Source: Pseudomonas lini (GTDB lineage Bacteria > Pseudomonadota > Gammaproteobacteria > Pseudomonadales > Pseudomonadaceae). Taken from it: 64,000 nucleotides of DNA. This document shows, piece after piece, positions 1 to 8,693 of the stretch. The first letter of the stretch is position 1, and each line of letters begins with the position of its first letter. The notes under the pieces were generated by a model. It did no database searches, was not told the DNA's origin, and saw only the letters and a list, made by a program, of their open reading frames with translations. The position numbers were made by a program, and so were the translations under genes. Location: contig NZ_JYLB01000003.1 of assembly GCF_001042905.1 (NCBI RefSeq), positions 682,001 through 746,000 of the forward strand, in the 5' to 3' direction.

Positions 1-119
1 CGCCCTTTTCTATAACAACAGCTCCGTCTGCCCCCATGGCTTCGCCGAACTCTCATTCCCGCTACCCATTCCGAGTCTGCTAAAGTCGCCGCGGCATATT
101 CGTTGACAAGGAGTCCGAC

Positions 120-659
120 ATGGCTAAGCCGGCCGCACGAAAAACCGATCCCTACAGTTGCCCACTCCCCGGGCACGGCACCAATCCAATCGCCACAGGC
201 TCTCCTGACGTCTTCTTTGATGGGCTATCCGCTGCCCGCAAGGGTGACACCTGCACCTGCGGCAGCGCATTGGCGTCGGGGGTATCCGCAACTGTATTCA
301 TTAACGGCCAGAACGCCGCGACTATTGATACCGGCGGCACACATGGCAGCGTTGTGGTTGGCGGATCAGGCACAGTGATCATTGGTGATTCGCACACACC
401 TGCTCCCTTTATCCCGCCATTACCGCTTTCCATTCAAAAAACATATGGGCAGTCGTTCAGCATCACCGATAGCGAAACTGGCAAACCTCTGGCCCTCAGG
501 GACTTTGTGGCGACCGTTAATGGTGTACAGGTTCCAGGCGTAACAGATGCGAACGGGATAGCACACGTAAAAACCCCATCGCCAGACGCTCAAATCTCAC
601 TTCACATCAAATTCAGCGCTCCAGCTCGAACACTGCACGAACTGTCGGAGGAACAGTAA
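120..659 (+). CDS. PAAR-domain T6SS spike-tip protein, copy 1
   Basis: 179 aa. Residues 1-95 form a PAAR domain (MAKPAAR start, PGHG, GSPDVFFDG, GDTCTCG, GGSGTVIIGD), the cone that caps the VgrG spike of a type Vi secretion system and carries effectors out of the cell. Residues about 105-170 are a C-terminal extension that looks like a small beta-sandwich (SITDSETGKPL, VTDANGIAHVKT), probably an effector-docking domain (inference). The ATG is preceded by AAGGAG six bases upstream. Its stop overlaps the next start (TAATG), so it is translationally coupled to the amidase gene. By eye it is about 70% identical to the second PAAR protein at 4577. No vgrG lies in the window; one is expected upstream of position 1. 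Confidence 0.9.
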   Translation: MAKPAARKTDPYSCPLPGHGTNPIATGSPDVFFDGLSAARKGDTCTCGSALASGVSATVFINGQNAATIDTGGTHGSVVVGGSGTVIIGDSHTPAPFIPPLPLSIQKTYGQSFSITDSETGKPLALRDFVATVNGVQVPGVTDANGIAHVKTPSPDAQISLHIKFSAPARTLHELSEEQ

Positions 660-1381
660 TGGCCGCCAAGTTTTCGACACAAGCCACCGCACAAGAAATA
701 AAGCCTGGTGAGCTCATGTGCCCAATTCCGATCACCGTGAATGATCGAGCTGCGACACGCGAAGCGATCATAAAAAAGGTGCAATCACAGGGAGGAGCGT
801 TTACTGAACGCTCTGCTTGGGGTGCCGTAAAAGGTAAGCCGGAGATGGTCATGGACTGGGACTACACCATGATTGCCTTGCACCACGCCGGACGCAGTCA
901 TAGCTGCACACCTGGAGCGACTCAGATGCAGGAAATCCAGAAAGGACATATGAGCCAAAAGTACGATGACATCGGCTACCACTATGGGATTGCCTGTGAT
1001 GGCCAAATACTCGAAGGACGAGACATCCGACTACAAGGCTCGAGTGTGCTGAAATTCAACACAGGCTTGATCGGCATCGTCCTACTGGAAAACCTGACCA
1101 CACCCGAAGAGGGTGGTGACTGGGTAGCCAAGGGACGTGAAGCCCTTGACTACATGGGCTACGGCACTACAAATGTGATACCTGCCGCGCAAATCGACGC
1201 ATTAATGCACTTGATTGAGGCGCTGAAAAGCGTATTCGTCATCAAGCATTTTGGCGGTCATAGAGAGTATCCGGGGCAAGCCTCGGAAGGAAAGATTTGC
1301 CCGGGAAACATAGGAATGGATTTGGTTAAAAACATAAGAATCAAAACTCAGTTACTTCCCCCTCCGGCACCTCAAGAATGA
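659..1381 (+). CDS. Zinc amidase (PGRP/amidase_2-like), probable T6SS effector, copy 1
   Basis: 240 aa. The region from about residue 65 to 225 resembles N-acetylmuramoyl-L-alanine amidases of the PGRP/amidase_2 fold: HHAGRS (His75-His76), DIGYHYGI, GLIGIVLLEN, GGHREYP (His201) and KICPGN (Cys214), consistent with a zinc site cleaving the glycan-peptide bond of peptidoglycan. It starts inside the stop of the PAAR gene and its own stop overlaps the next small gene. The PAAR-amidase-membrane protein order is typical of a secreted toxin with its immunity protein. No signal peptide is visible, as expected for a T6SS cargo. The role as an antibacterial effector is inferred from context. Confidence 0.85.
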   Translation: MAAKFSTQATAQEIKPGELMCPIPITVNDRAATREAIIKKVQSQGGAFTERSAWGAVKGKPEMVMDWDYTMIALHHAGRSHSCTPGATQMQEIQKGHMSQKYDDIGYHYGIACDGQILEGRDIRLQGSSVLKFNTGLIGIVLLENLTTPEEGGDWVAKGREALDYMGYGTTNVIPAAQIDALMHLIEALKSVFVIKHFGGHREYPGQASEGKICPGNIGMDLVKNIRIKTQLLPPPAPQE

Positions 1382-1665
1382 AAAAGCTATTGGTTGCAGC
1401 AGTGCTGGCGTTACTGGCTGTGCTTTACATCGGCTACTACGAAGCCCTTGAAGATGGCGATATAGAGACGATTCTATTCATCAAGAAACACCCTACACTC
1501 CAAATGAAATTTTACAACATACATGCTAATGACGGTGAGATTCGAAAAGTGGAGCATCTCACGAATGAGGAACGAACATGGATTATTGACTATTGCAAGT
1601 ATCGACTGGGAATAGAGACAGATCTGAAAACCCAGAATAATATTGAAACATGTAGCAAAAAATAG
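1378..1665 (+). CDS. Small membrane-anchored protein, probable amidase immunity protein, copy 1
   Basis: 95 aa, starting in an ATGA overlap with the amidase gene. Residues 4-20 are a hydrophobic N-terminal anchor; the remainder is charged and presumably periplasmic, with two Cys (CKYRLG and ETC near the end). Periplasmic placement fits a protein that neutralises a cell-wall amidase. The homologous ORF at 5827 has the same length and conserved blocks (IGYYE/IGFYE, FIKK-PT, YCKYRLG). I know no named family for it; the immunity role is inferred from position and localisation. Confidence 0.75.
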   Translation: MKKLLVAAVLALLAVLYIGYYEALEDGDIETILFIKKHPTLQMKFYNIHANDGEIRKVEHLTNEERTWIIDYCKYRLGIETDLKTQNNIETCSKK

Positions 1666-1721
1666 CCTCATATTTTATTCAGCTAATCTCATAGTAAATA
1701 GTACTGCCACTCGAGATAAAC

Positions 1722-2516
1722 ATGCCCTTCAAGATCATAAAATCCGCTTCGGCCTTCATCGACAAAAATTGGAGTAACCACAAAAAGGTTATCTTCGCTG
1801 CAGGAGTATGCATTGCGGGCTTTTTTGCTTTCGCCAATGACGCAATTGATTTATTAAAACCATTAGCAGATAAGTTAAACGCTTCGCAAGGTATAGACAA
1901 CCCTGAAATAGTCGTAATCAATGCCCGCCTCACACCATTTTATCCAACCACAAAGATAGAAAGAGAGAAAGACCAAGTTTTTTTGCAAGTCAAGCTTAGA
2001 AATTACGGAAAATCTCCAGTCACATTCACCTCCGCAGATATCTCGGTACTAAAAAGTAAAACCGCAGGACAAGGTGTAGCTTTCACCCAGTCAAGATGTG
2101 CATTGAGCAACGACCCGAACTCAAATACACCTATCGAGATTAAAGCCGGAGAGTCCAAATGGATAACAATATCAAACGCAATTCACCTACCTGGATTATC
2201 AACATGGCTGACCGACGCTGAACTAGCCAAAATCACGGTACAAACACCCGAAGAACCGTTCACAATAAGTGAGAATTTTTACGTCAAGGACATCAATAGT
2301 AAATTCTCTGTGCTTTTTGGCTCTGATTCCATAATACAAGCGACGCTTTACACGGGAATAAAAATACAAGAACGCGTGCTTCCATTTCAGCTAAGCAAAG
2401 GCAAAGACATTTTTGCAAACGACGGAAGCCTTCAACAAGATTGGTTTATCGCTAACTGGAAGCACTGGAACCCTAACGCTATAAGTTTTGGGAAAGACTG
2501 CTCCGATGATAGTTAA
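1722..2516 (+). CDS. Unknown protein with one membrane segment
   Basis: 264 aa, not recognised. A hydrophobic segment at about residues 22-38 (KVIFAAGVCIAGFFAFA) suggests a signal anchor. The rest reads as a beta-rich exported domain (VFLQVKLRNYGKSPVTFTSADISVL), reminiscent of an immunoglobulin-like fold. The gene is visibly poorer in GC than the PAAR and amidase genes before it. It follows the effector cassette by 56 bp and may be an extra immunity or accessory protein (inference). The ribosome binding site is weak (CGAGATAAAC). Confidence 0.65.
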   Translation: MPFKIIKSASAFIDKNWSNHKKVIFAAGVCIAGFFAFANDAIDLLKPLADKLNASQGIDNPEIVVINARLTPFYPTTKIEREKDQVFLQVKLRNYGKSPVTFTSADISVLKSKTAGQGVAFTQSRCALSNDPNSNTPIEIKAGESKWITISNAIHLPGLSTWLTDAELAKITVQTPEEPFTISENFYVKDINSKFSVLFGSDSIIQATLYTGIKIQERVLPFQLSKGKDIFANDGSLQQDWFIANWKHWNPNAISFGKDCSDDS

Positions 2517-2852
2517 CTTACTTCAGAGCGGATGTTTTCCCCAGATCACAAAAGGGTGCCCATTTAAGGCTACCCATCTGGCGCGATGACGCTTAAACCT
2601 GCGTCTGCAACCGCCGCCCCACTGCAGAGTGACCGCATCACCCTGCCAAGGAATTGGGGACAGACCACGGCTTTTTCGGGAAGACATTGTGGCCTGTCTC
2701 CAGTTTCCGATAACTCAACCTTTAGGAGGGGACACGTCAAACTTGATGAAACATTGCTGAGCGACCGCATGGGTTCAGCTGCCATCATCGTTACCGCACG
2801 GGATAGCAGGCACCGTTAAAAATCAACGACACTCGCCAATCGCGGTGCAGGG
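2517..2852. other. Intergenic gap, nothing recognised
   Basis: About 336 bp separating two convergent genes (1722-2516 on + and 2853-3449 on -). Short open frames here have no ribosome binding site or recognisable protein. I see no clear terminator. Confidence 0.5.
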
Positions 2853-3449
2853 TCAATCCTTTTTGGGTCGTGGCGGGTTGTCCTGACGATAGATGTGCTG
2901 GGGATTGATGACCAACTGACTGACCTGGCTGTCCAACTCTTTGCTGTGATACAGGTCCAGGCATTTGAGCAGCTCAAAGCGGACGCCTTGACGCTCTGAT
3001 TCGACCAGTGGATTGTGATAATCACGAGCCAGAAACTGGTCAACCAGAGGTCTACCGGCTTGAGGTGCTTGCTCCAGATCGAAATAGGTCCAGTCCATAA
3101 GCGCACTGGCACTGCTTCCGGCGTCCTGGGCGGCTTTAGGTTCGCTCTTGTAGGCTGTAGCGATGCAGTCTGCCAGCACCATATCCTTGTAATTTTGCGC
3201 GTAGGTGCGCCCGCCTGCCTGTGGGGAGTTGGTCGGATCATCCTTGGACCAACTGTTGGAAGGCGCGGCTGCCCAAGCCAGTACCAACACCGCAGTCAAA
3301 TTGTTGACCCACCTTAGGGCCGGATAACGGCTGTTAATGCTCATTGCAACATTGCCGCCGATGACTGCCGCAACTTTTCCAGATGGATTGAGGGTGTCGT
3401 AAATCCGTTGAGAAGCCGCCCACGCGCTAGAAAATGAGGGTCGATTCAT
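2853..3449 (-). CDS. Tae4 N-terminal remnant fused in frame to Tai4 immunity protein
   Basis: 198 aa. Residues 1 to about 40 (MNRPSFSSAW..., VIGGNVAMSIN) match the beginning of Tae4, a T6SS peptidoglycan amidase. Residues about 50-72 are a hydrophobic, signal-peptide-like stretch ending in alanines, and residues about 82-198 (YAQNYKDMVLADCIATAY, DAGSSASALMDW) resemble Tai4, the periplasmic protein that inhibits Tae4. The simplest reading is a deletion that removed the catalytic part of tae4 and joined its start to tai4. Whether the protein is still exported is uncertain because the signal peptide is now internal. It could act as an orphan immunity protein against Tae4-armed competitors. Confidence 0.7.
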   Translation of the reverse strand: MNRPSFSSAWAASQRIYDTLNPSGKVAAVIGGNVAMSINSRYPALRWVNNLTAVLVLAWAAAPSNSWSKDDPTNSPQAGGRTYAQNYKDMVLADCIATAYKSEPKAAQDAGSSASALMDWTYFDLEQAPQAGRPLVDQFLARDYHNPLVESERQGVRFELLKCLDLYHSKELDSQVSQLVINPQHIYRQDNPPRPKKD

Positions 3450-3819
3450 GTTTCATCCTTGAGTTTAGGAAGCAGAAAATCTGCGGCAGTTTAATTCTTC
3501 ATGCTTGAGGTGACATAGACCTGAACGACGAGGTCATGAAGGTGTGTTGCCCGGAAGGGTGTCTAGCAGATCCGTCACGGAGCTGATGCGATAACGTCCT
3601 GCAGCTTATTCGGTACATGAACGCCACATTCACGACGGCTAACCATAAAAAAGACGTCAGATACTTCCTTGTTTTCTTCGAAGAAACTCGCTCGTTTAAA
3701 TGGGGTGTTTAAAGACACTCGCGGTTACTTCACAAAGGCTACAACGCCTTGCGTCGTTGCCTACGACTACGCCAGAATCCACCGGCTTGTGCGCTTAAGG
3801 TCAGGGCTTTATCGTTTCC

Positions 3820-4030
3820 CCGTCGCTGAAAAACAGCGATCGGGTTTGGTAGCCCGTACATGAGATTTGCACAGCATCACCATTCGCGGCGTTTTCGTCT
3901 CGGCTTTATGGTGGTCATGCACAGGGCACCTTCGGGTGCGCCGGCTTCCTCATGTCCCGGTCTACCAACCTGCGCATGGCCGCCACCTTCGTTTGGTAGC
4001 GAGGTTGGATGGCTCCTTTATTTACGGCAT
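3820..4030 (+). promoter_or_regulatory. Hairpin-rich leader upstream of the DUF6124 gene
   Basis: The stretch before 4045 contains several inverted repeats: TCGCTG-AAAAA-CAGCGA (3824-3840), GCACC-TTCG-GGTGC (about 3927-3940) and CCAACCT paired with AGGTTGG (about 3967 to 4010). Their arrangement and the 200-nt length resemble a structured 5' leader or a dispersed repeat rather than a gene. I do not recognise a named RNA family. The wider gap 3450-4044 contains no convincing gene. Confidence 0.4.
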
Positions 4031-4044
4031 GAGGAGTTTTATCT

Positions 4045-4407
4045 ATGTTCAAACCAACACCCAATCCGCCGATCACAGACCCGGCATCCCCCTACGAATC
4101 ACTTGATTCCAAAAAACTCAACGAAGCCGCCGAACGCGCCCTCGACTACTATCTCAAACCGGCCGCTCAAATCATGGCCACGGCCAACGAATCCGAGCGC
4201 ATGTTCCTCGCCAACCCGGCATACAACACCGAATCCTTGCTGGCCAATGCCTGCGAGTCACTGGGATCGGCCACGGTTATGCTCAGTGATTTTGCAGCGC
4301 TGCTGGAGGGGACACACCGCAAAACCCTGCTGGGCATTGCGCAAGTGGTCATGCTGGGTGAACTGGCGGTGAATCAGGCGTTGGATAACGTGGAGCCATC
4401 TGAGTAA
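4045..4407 (+). CDS. DUF6124-type small Pseudomonas protein
   Basis: 120 aa with the features of a Pseudomonas-restricted small family (MFKPTPNPP, SPYESLDSKKLNEAAERALDYYL, ESLLANACESLGSATVMLSDFAALLEG). It is predicted largely helical and soluble. A GAGGAG ribosome binding site precedes the ATG. Function unknown. It sits between the two effector cassettes but on its own transcript, judging from the long leader. Confidence 0.7.
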   Translation: MFKPTPNPPITDPASPYESLDSKKLNEAAERALDYYLKPAAQIMATANESERMFLANPAYNTESLLANACESLGSATVMLSDFAALLEGTHRKTLLGIAQVVMLGELAVNQALDNVEPSE

Positions 4408-4576
4408 TTAATGCTGCACATCTGCGTGGGGGAGGCGTGAGCCTCTCGCGCCCCCCCCCCTCCAAAAACGCAGGTGACGATAACCAGATGCCAACCCAGC
4501 GCAAAGCCGTGAGTCACCTTTCAAAGCAAGTCTGATACAGTCGCCCCCGGTAAATTTCATTGACAGGAAGTCAAAC

Positions 4577-5110
4577 ATGGCAAAGCCCGCCGCACGTATC
4601 ACCGACCCCACCAGTTGTCCCATGCCCGGACACGGCCCCAAAGCCATCGCCTCCGGTTCTCCCGACGTGTTCTTCGACGGACTGGCAGCCGCGACCAAAG
4701 GCGATACCTGCACCTGTGGCAGCGCTTTAGCCTCGAGCGTGGCAGCAACGGTCTTTATCAATGGCAAGAACGCCGCACTGATTGGCACTGTCGGTACCCA
4801 TGGCGATGTCGTGATTGGTGGCTCGGGCACGGTGATCATCGGTGATTCGCATACACCAGCACCGTTCACGCCCCCACTCCCGCTTTTACTACAAAAAACC
4901 TACGGACACACCTTCAGCATCGTCGATAGCGAAACCGGTCAACCTTTAGCCGGAAGAAGTTTCACTGCCACCGTTAACGGTGAAAAGATCATTGGTATTA
5001 CTGATAGCGCAGGAATAGCGCACGTCAAAACCCCCATCAAAGATGCCACTATTTCTGTGAGCATAGACTTTACCTCTCCAGCCCGGACGCTTAGCGAACT
5101 CACGGATTGA
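4577..5110 (+). CDS. PAAR-domain T6SS spike-tip protein, copy 2
   Basis: 177 aa, paralogous to the protein at 120 with the same PAAR core (MAKPAAR, PGHG, GSPDVFFDG, GDTCTCG, GGSGTVIIGD) and the same C-terminal extension. The sequence differs mostly in the extension (about residues 135-165), which is where effector specificity would lie. AGGAAG precedes the ATG. The following amidase starts 6 bp after its stop. Confidence 0.9.
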   Translation: MAKPAARITDPTSCPMPGHGPKAIASGSPDVFFDGLAAATKGDTCTCGSALASSVAATVFINGKNAALIGTVGTHGDVVIGGSGTVIIGDSHTPAPFTPPLPLLLQKTYGHTFSIVDSETGQPLAGRSFTATVNGEKIIGITDSAGIAHVKTPIKDATISVSIDFTSPARTLSELTD

Positions 5111-5116
5111 TCAAAC

Positions 5117-5830
5117 ATGGCTGAACAATTTACTACTGAAGCAAAAGCAACCGAAGTCAAACCCAAAGAACCAGCAGCTCCCACTACCATCACTGTCAAC
5201 GATAGAGCCGCTACCAGAGAAGCAATCCTTAGACTCGTCCGCAAAAAGGGTTGTGAATTTATAGAACGATCATCTTGGGGAGCACATAAAGCAAAAGGCG
5301 AAATGGTGGATGACTGGGACTACTCGATGATCGCACTTCACCATGCCGGTAGAAGTGTAGGTTGTGGTGCCGGCGCAGGACAGATGCGTGCGATTCAGAG
5401 CGAGCACCAGACCAAGTTCGATGACATCGGTTATCACTACGGCATCGACTGTATGGGTAAAATATTCGAAGGACGCGACATCCGGTTCAAGGGCTCAAGC
5501 GTACATAACTACAACACAGGCGTAATTGGCATCGTTTTGTTGGAAAATTTGACAACCGCCGATGAAGGTAGCGATATGGTTGCCGTTGCCCGCCAAGCTC
5601 TTGAAGCCATCGGCGGTAATATGGATCAGAAAATCCCAGCCATACAAATCGACACCCTACTGAACTTAATTCAGGCCCTGACCAGCGTTTTTAGGGTGAC
5701 TACTTTGGGTGGCCACCGAGAATTCCCCATGCAAGCCGGCGAAGGAAAGATTTGTCCTGGCAACATTGGGATGGAGCTGGTGAGAAATCTTAGAATCAAA
5801 ACCAATCTAATGCGACCACCATCATCATGA
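5117..5830 (+). CDS. Zinc amidase (PGRP/amidase_2-like), probable T6SS effector, copy 2
   Basis: 237 aa, paralogue of the gene at 659. Zinc-site signatures are conserved: HHAGRS (His75-His76), GGHREFP (His about 200) and KICPGN (Cys about 213), with FDDIGYHYGI and GVIGIVLLENL between them. The N-terminal 60 residues (ITVNDRAATREAIL) are also conserved and may bind the PAAR extension. Conservation of all metal ligands in both copies argues that neither is a decayed duplicate. Confidence 0.85.
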   Translation: MAEQFTTEAKATEVKPKEPAAPTTITVNDRAATREAILRLVRKKGCEFIERSSWGAHKAKGEMVDDWDYSMIALHHAGRSVGCGAGAGQMRAIQSEHQTKFDDIGYHYGIDCMGKIFEGRDIRFKGSSVHNYNTGVIGIVLLENLTTADEGSDMVAVARQALEAIGGNMDQKIPAIQIDTLLNLIQALTSVFRVTTLGGHREFPMQAGEGKICPGNIGMELVRNLRIKTNLMRPPSS

Positions 5831-6114
5831 AATCACTGCTTATCATTTTCACGATAATACTCGTCGCCTTTCTCTACATCGGATTTTACGAGAAAATGGA
5901 AGACGCCTCCCCGGAAATAGTATTCTTCATCAAGAAAGCCCCGACATTTCAAATTAAGTTTGAAAATATTTTTGCGTACGAATCAGATGACAAAAAGTTG
6001 AGTGAGCTAAGCGACACGGAGCGGCAGTCGGTCATCCAGTACTGCAAATATCGATTAGGGGTGACTACGACATTGAAAAACCAAAACGAGCTTGAGGGAT
6101 GTAAAAAAAGGTAA
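5827..6114 (+). CDS. Small membrane-anchored protein, probable amidase immunity protein, copy 2
   Basis: 95 aa, ATGA overlap with the preceding amidase. The hydrophobic N-terminus (residues 4-20) is followed by a periplasmic-type tail. It shares FIKKAPT and QYCKYRLG blocks with the protein at 1378 but is otherwise diverged, as expected if each immunity protein tracks its own toxin. Function inferred from operon position. Confidence 0.75.
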   Translation: MKSLLIIFTIILVAFLYIGFYEKMEDASPEIVFFIKKAPTFQIKFENIFAYESDDKKLSELSDTERQSVIQYCKYRLGVTTTLKNQNELEGCKKR

Positions 6115-6206
6115 TATCAACGGTTCAACAGCAAATTGGATCAATAATTACGATTAGAATATTCGACATTTTCGCCCCCCACTTTACTCACAGGACTAAC
6201 TAAATA

Positions 6207-7019
6207 ATGCGGGCAGCAGCGTTTGTCTTCTTGGCATTTTCTACCATCATAGTAACTATCACAGGGTTTTGGGGTTGGGTATCAAACAACATATTCCCAA
6301 GCCAGACTTGGGGTTTATACTCTCGTTCTTTTTTTGAAGATATACTAGCAAACGCTCATGGAACAATAATAGACCTTTTTGTGGTCGGTCTGATCCTCTA
6401 CTGGTTTGAGCAGCGCCGGAACGAGAGAGACGAAACCGAACGCACTCGCCGCCTTCGCGAAGATAAAGCGCGGAGAAACCGTGAAGATCTGGCTGACTTA
6501 CGTTACGACCGCTCAACTGATGCACCATACAAAGTGCTCGGAACAATTCGGCGCCTTCTTGACCTTGAAGAAAAAAAACTGAAACTTTCAGAAATAAATC
6601 TTTCAAGGTTAGAAATAAGAGACCTAAAATTAGAACATAGCGATCTCCACGCGACGATATTCAAAGACAGCCGATTACTTCGCGTAAGCATTGAAAGCTG
6701 CAGATGTGAAGCTGCTATATTTATTGACGCACAACTTGAACACACAACATTCTCTAAAACCGACCTACGTCGCGCAAAATTCCAACACGCCATGCTAAAA
6801 GGAATTGATTTCACCAGTTGTGATGTTGCTCACGCGGACTTCAGCGGAGCGGACTTGAGCAGCGCAAACTTCCGTGGTGTCGACTGCAAAGGGGTGAAGT
6901 TCACTAATGCCATTCTTCGATCGACAAACTTCATTGGCGCTAAAAATCTAGATCCGTACGTAGTCGAGCTTGAAAAACTTCCTAGGGGACCAAAAGTTAC
7001 GCCTTACAAGGCCCCATAG
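6207..7019 (+). CDS. Membrane protein with pentapeptide repeats
   Basis: 270 aa. Two hydrophobic segments (residues about 3-25 and 48-68) are followed by a charged coiled-coil-like linker (RRNERDETERTRRLREDKARR) and then pentapeptide repeats from about residue 125 to 245 (A-D/N-L/F-X-X units such as ADFSGADLSSANFRGV). These repeats form a right-handed quadrilateral beta-helix. The gene is lower in GC than the PAAR genes. Like the gene at 1722 it follows an effector cassette, so a protective or accessory role is possible but unproven. Confidence 0.75.
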   Translation: MRAAAFVFLAFSTIIVTITGFWGWVSNNIFPSQTWGLYSRSFFEDILANAHGTIIDLFVVGLILYWFEQRRNERDETERTRRLREDKARRNREDLADLRYDRSTDAPYKVLGTIRRLLDLEEKKLKLSEINLSRLEIRDLKLEHSDLHATIFKDSRLLRVSIESCRCEAAIFIDAQLEHTTFSKTDLRRAKFQHAMLKGIDFTSCDVAHADFSGADLSSANFRGVDCKGVKFTNAILRSTNFIGAKNLDPYVVELEKLPRGPKVTPYKAP

Positions 7020-7376
7020 TACGTAGAAAAAAAACTGGGGGGGAATCCAACCACCCTCTCTGGGGGTTTCCCCCTCCTCAGCAAGCAGCCAGTTGACCTT
7101 CAGATTAACATGCAGACGATACGCACAGTCAAGGCTACCTGCAGCCCATGGTATCCAGGCTCACGCTAGGCGTTACAGGATTGTGGTGAACTACTCGAAG
7201 AAGGTGCAGCAGTAGTAGAAAAAGGGGACTGATTTATTTACTCATGCTATCTCGCTTAAGCTCTCCCATTCCTTTGCTTACTTGTCCTGTACACCACAGC
7301 AAGACTCGCCCGAACCCCGCAAGCCCAATCCTGATAAACTCCCCACCTCCCAGCCTCACCCATTCCAGAAACGCCA
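7020..7376. other. Intergenic region carrying the original dusA upstream sequence
   Basis: About 357 bp before the relic dusA start at 7377. By position it should contain the ancestral dusA promoter, now cut off from an intact dusA. I cannot point to convincing -35/-10 boxes. Confidence 0.4.
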
Positions 7377-7508
7377 ATGTCCCCAATCACTGCCACACCC
7401 GCCCCGCTTTCCCGCCGCTTCTCCGTCGCCCCGATGATGGATTGGACAGACCTAATTAAAATTTGCTTATATTTCAGCGTAATAAAAACCAAATTGTCCT
7501 TGCTGTAG
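7377..7508 (+). pseudogene. dusA: Truncated 5' end of the original dusA
   Basis: An ATG at 7377 opens a 43-codon frame whose first 25 codons end in SRRFSVAPMMDWTD, the N-terminus of tRNA-dihydrouridine synthase A. After the att core (7434-7452) the frame runs into unrelated island DNA and stops at 7506-7508. The same residues are encoded with different codons at 47327-47362, where the functional gene now begins. This is the host gene's own 5' end stranded by the island insertion. Confidence 0.9.
7434..7452 (+). repeat. attL core of the dusA island
   Basis: 19-bp sequence identical to 47345-47363, inside the dusA codons for MMDWTD. To the left lies host DNA; to the right lies AT-rich island DNA. 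Confidence 0.88.
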
Positions 7509-7962
7509 CAAAAATCAAGCAGAGAAAAAAGCAGGAATTCCCGAAAAGCTATTCTTTACACGAAAGTCAGTCCAATCCATGACATTCCGACCTGGCATCC
7601 AAGACATGGCGCTAGAAGTTTCTCAAACTAGCCAATCCCCATGACCGCTGCGTTGAAGATAAAACTGAGTAAGGGATTTGAACCCCTTTCGTCTTCACCG
7701 CATACCGCTGTAGCTCGAGCGGCCGCCAACGTACGCCCCGGCTAGTCATCTTCATCTTCTAGAGCTTCCTTATACTTTCGTTGACGCGCCATCGCCGCCC
7801 TTGAGTAGTTCGACATACAGGTCAAATGCGGACTCTGATCTTCGCATTGTCGGCTGGTGCTCAATTCGACTTCCTGCATCCGCCGTTGCATCCTAGCGCT
7901 GGTGAAATTGCGGTCGAGAATGTCACTGCTATGCTTGGGCTTTCTCGAAAGGAATCGACACC
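7509..7962. other. Left-end island DNA, no gene
   Basis: No supported gene. On the minus strand 7667-7690 resembles a tRNA T-arm (GGGGTTCAAATCCC) but I cannot fold a full tRNA around it; it may be the scar of another integration event. Confidence 0.4.
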
Positions 7963-8178
7963 ATGCCAAGCGATTATTCACTGTCGGATGTACTGGAAAG
8001 GCTGTTCGAAAACCAGCAGGCCCTGGAGGCGGCCATTATGGAGTTGACCCTGCTGATCGAGGAGCAAGGGGCACAGGAAGTGGGCGGAAATGTCCGTGGC
8101 GCACTGTGGAGCATGGGTGAAAACGCCGGTCATATCAAACAAGGCCTGGCTCGATTGAAGAAATTGGACATCGGTTAA
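7963..8178 (+). CDS. Small helical protein, copy 1
   Basis: 71 aa, preceded by an AAAGGA-type ribosome binding site. It shares NQ-ALEAAIMELT, an EQGA/EQRGA block and NVR-AL with the 69-aa protein at 20721, so the island carries two members of one small family. Predicted amphipathic helices, no Cys or His cluster. Function unknown. Confidence 0.65.
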   Translation: MPSDYSLSDVLERLFENQQALEAAIMELTLLIEEQGAQEVGGNVRGALWSMGENAGHIKQGLARLKKLDIG

Positions 8179-8693
8179 CCGACTACACACCAAGGGCCCG
8201 TCGACAGGTCATGTCGAGGTGAATTCGGTTAACCAGTCCGGTTCACCTCATAGGCAACTATCGGCCAAGAGCGGACGGTCGACGACAGCGGAGAACCGCT
8301 ATCAATGACCATCAGCTTAATATCTACCAGTCTGCAACACCGCATTATCAATCGGTGACGAACCGTATGGTCATGATCGTAGTCGAATATTTAATAGGGG
8401 TAATCCCCGGCGGCCACAAATTTTTTACGACAGGACTTACAAGTGGTGAAACATCAGCTAGTTTCATTAGACACAGTCAAGCCTTTTTCGTAAAAACGAA
8501 AAATAGCAGCCTGCCGACTCCTTGAGGAGACTTTCATGAAACGCACTTTAACAGCAGCAGATTGCCATAGCAAACACTAGACTGGAACAGTGTCGAGTAG
8601 ATTACCTTGGGCCAGCTGATCCAATGAAGTTATATTTCCATAAATTCCTGAAAGACAATCCGCAATCAGTATTGCACATTTTGACTAACCACT
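8179..8693. other. Non-coding stretch with short relics
   Basis: No substantial gene. 8261-8280 carries the motif TCGGCCAAGAGCGGACGGTC that recurs in variant form at 14855 and, inverted, near 19401 and 29680. A 14-codon frame with a good ribosome binding site (8536-8580, MKRTLTAADC) is probably a gene relic. Confidence 0.35.

Noticed and set aside
4450..4461. C homopolymer before the second PAAR gene, as a phase-variation tract
   Set aside because: It lies over 100 bp upstream of the start with no promoter element aligned to it.
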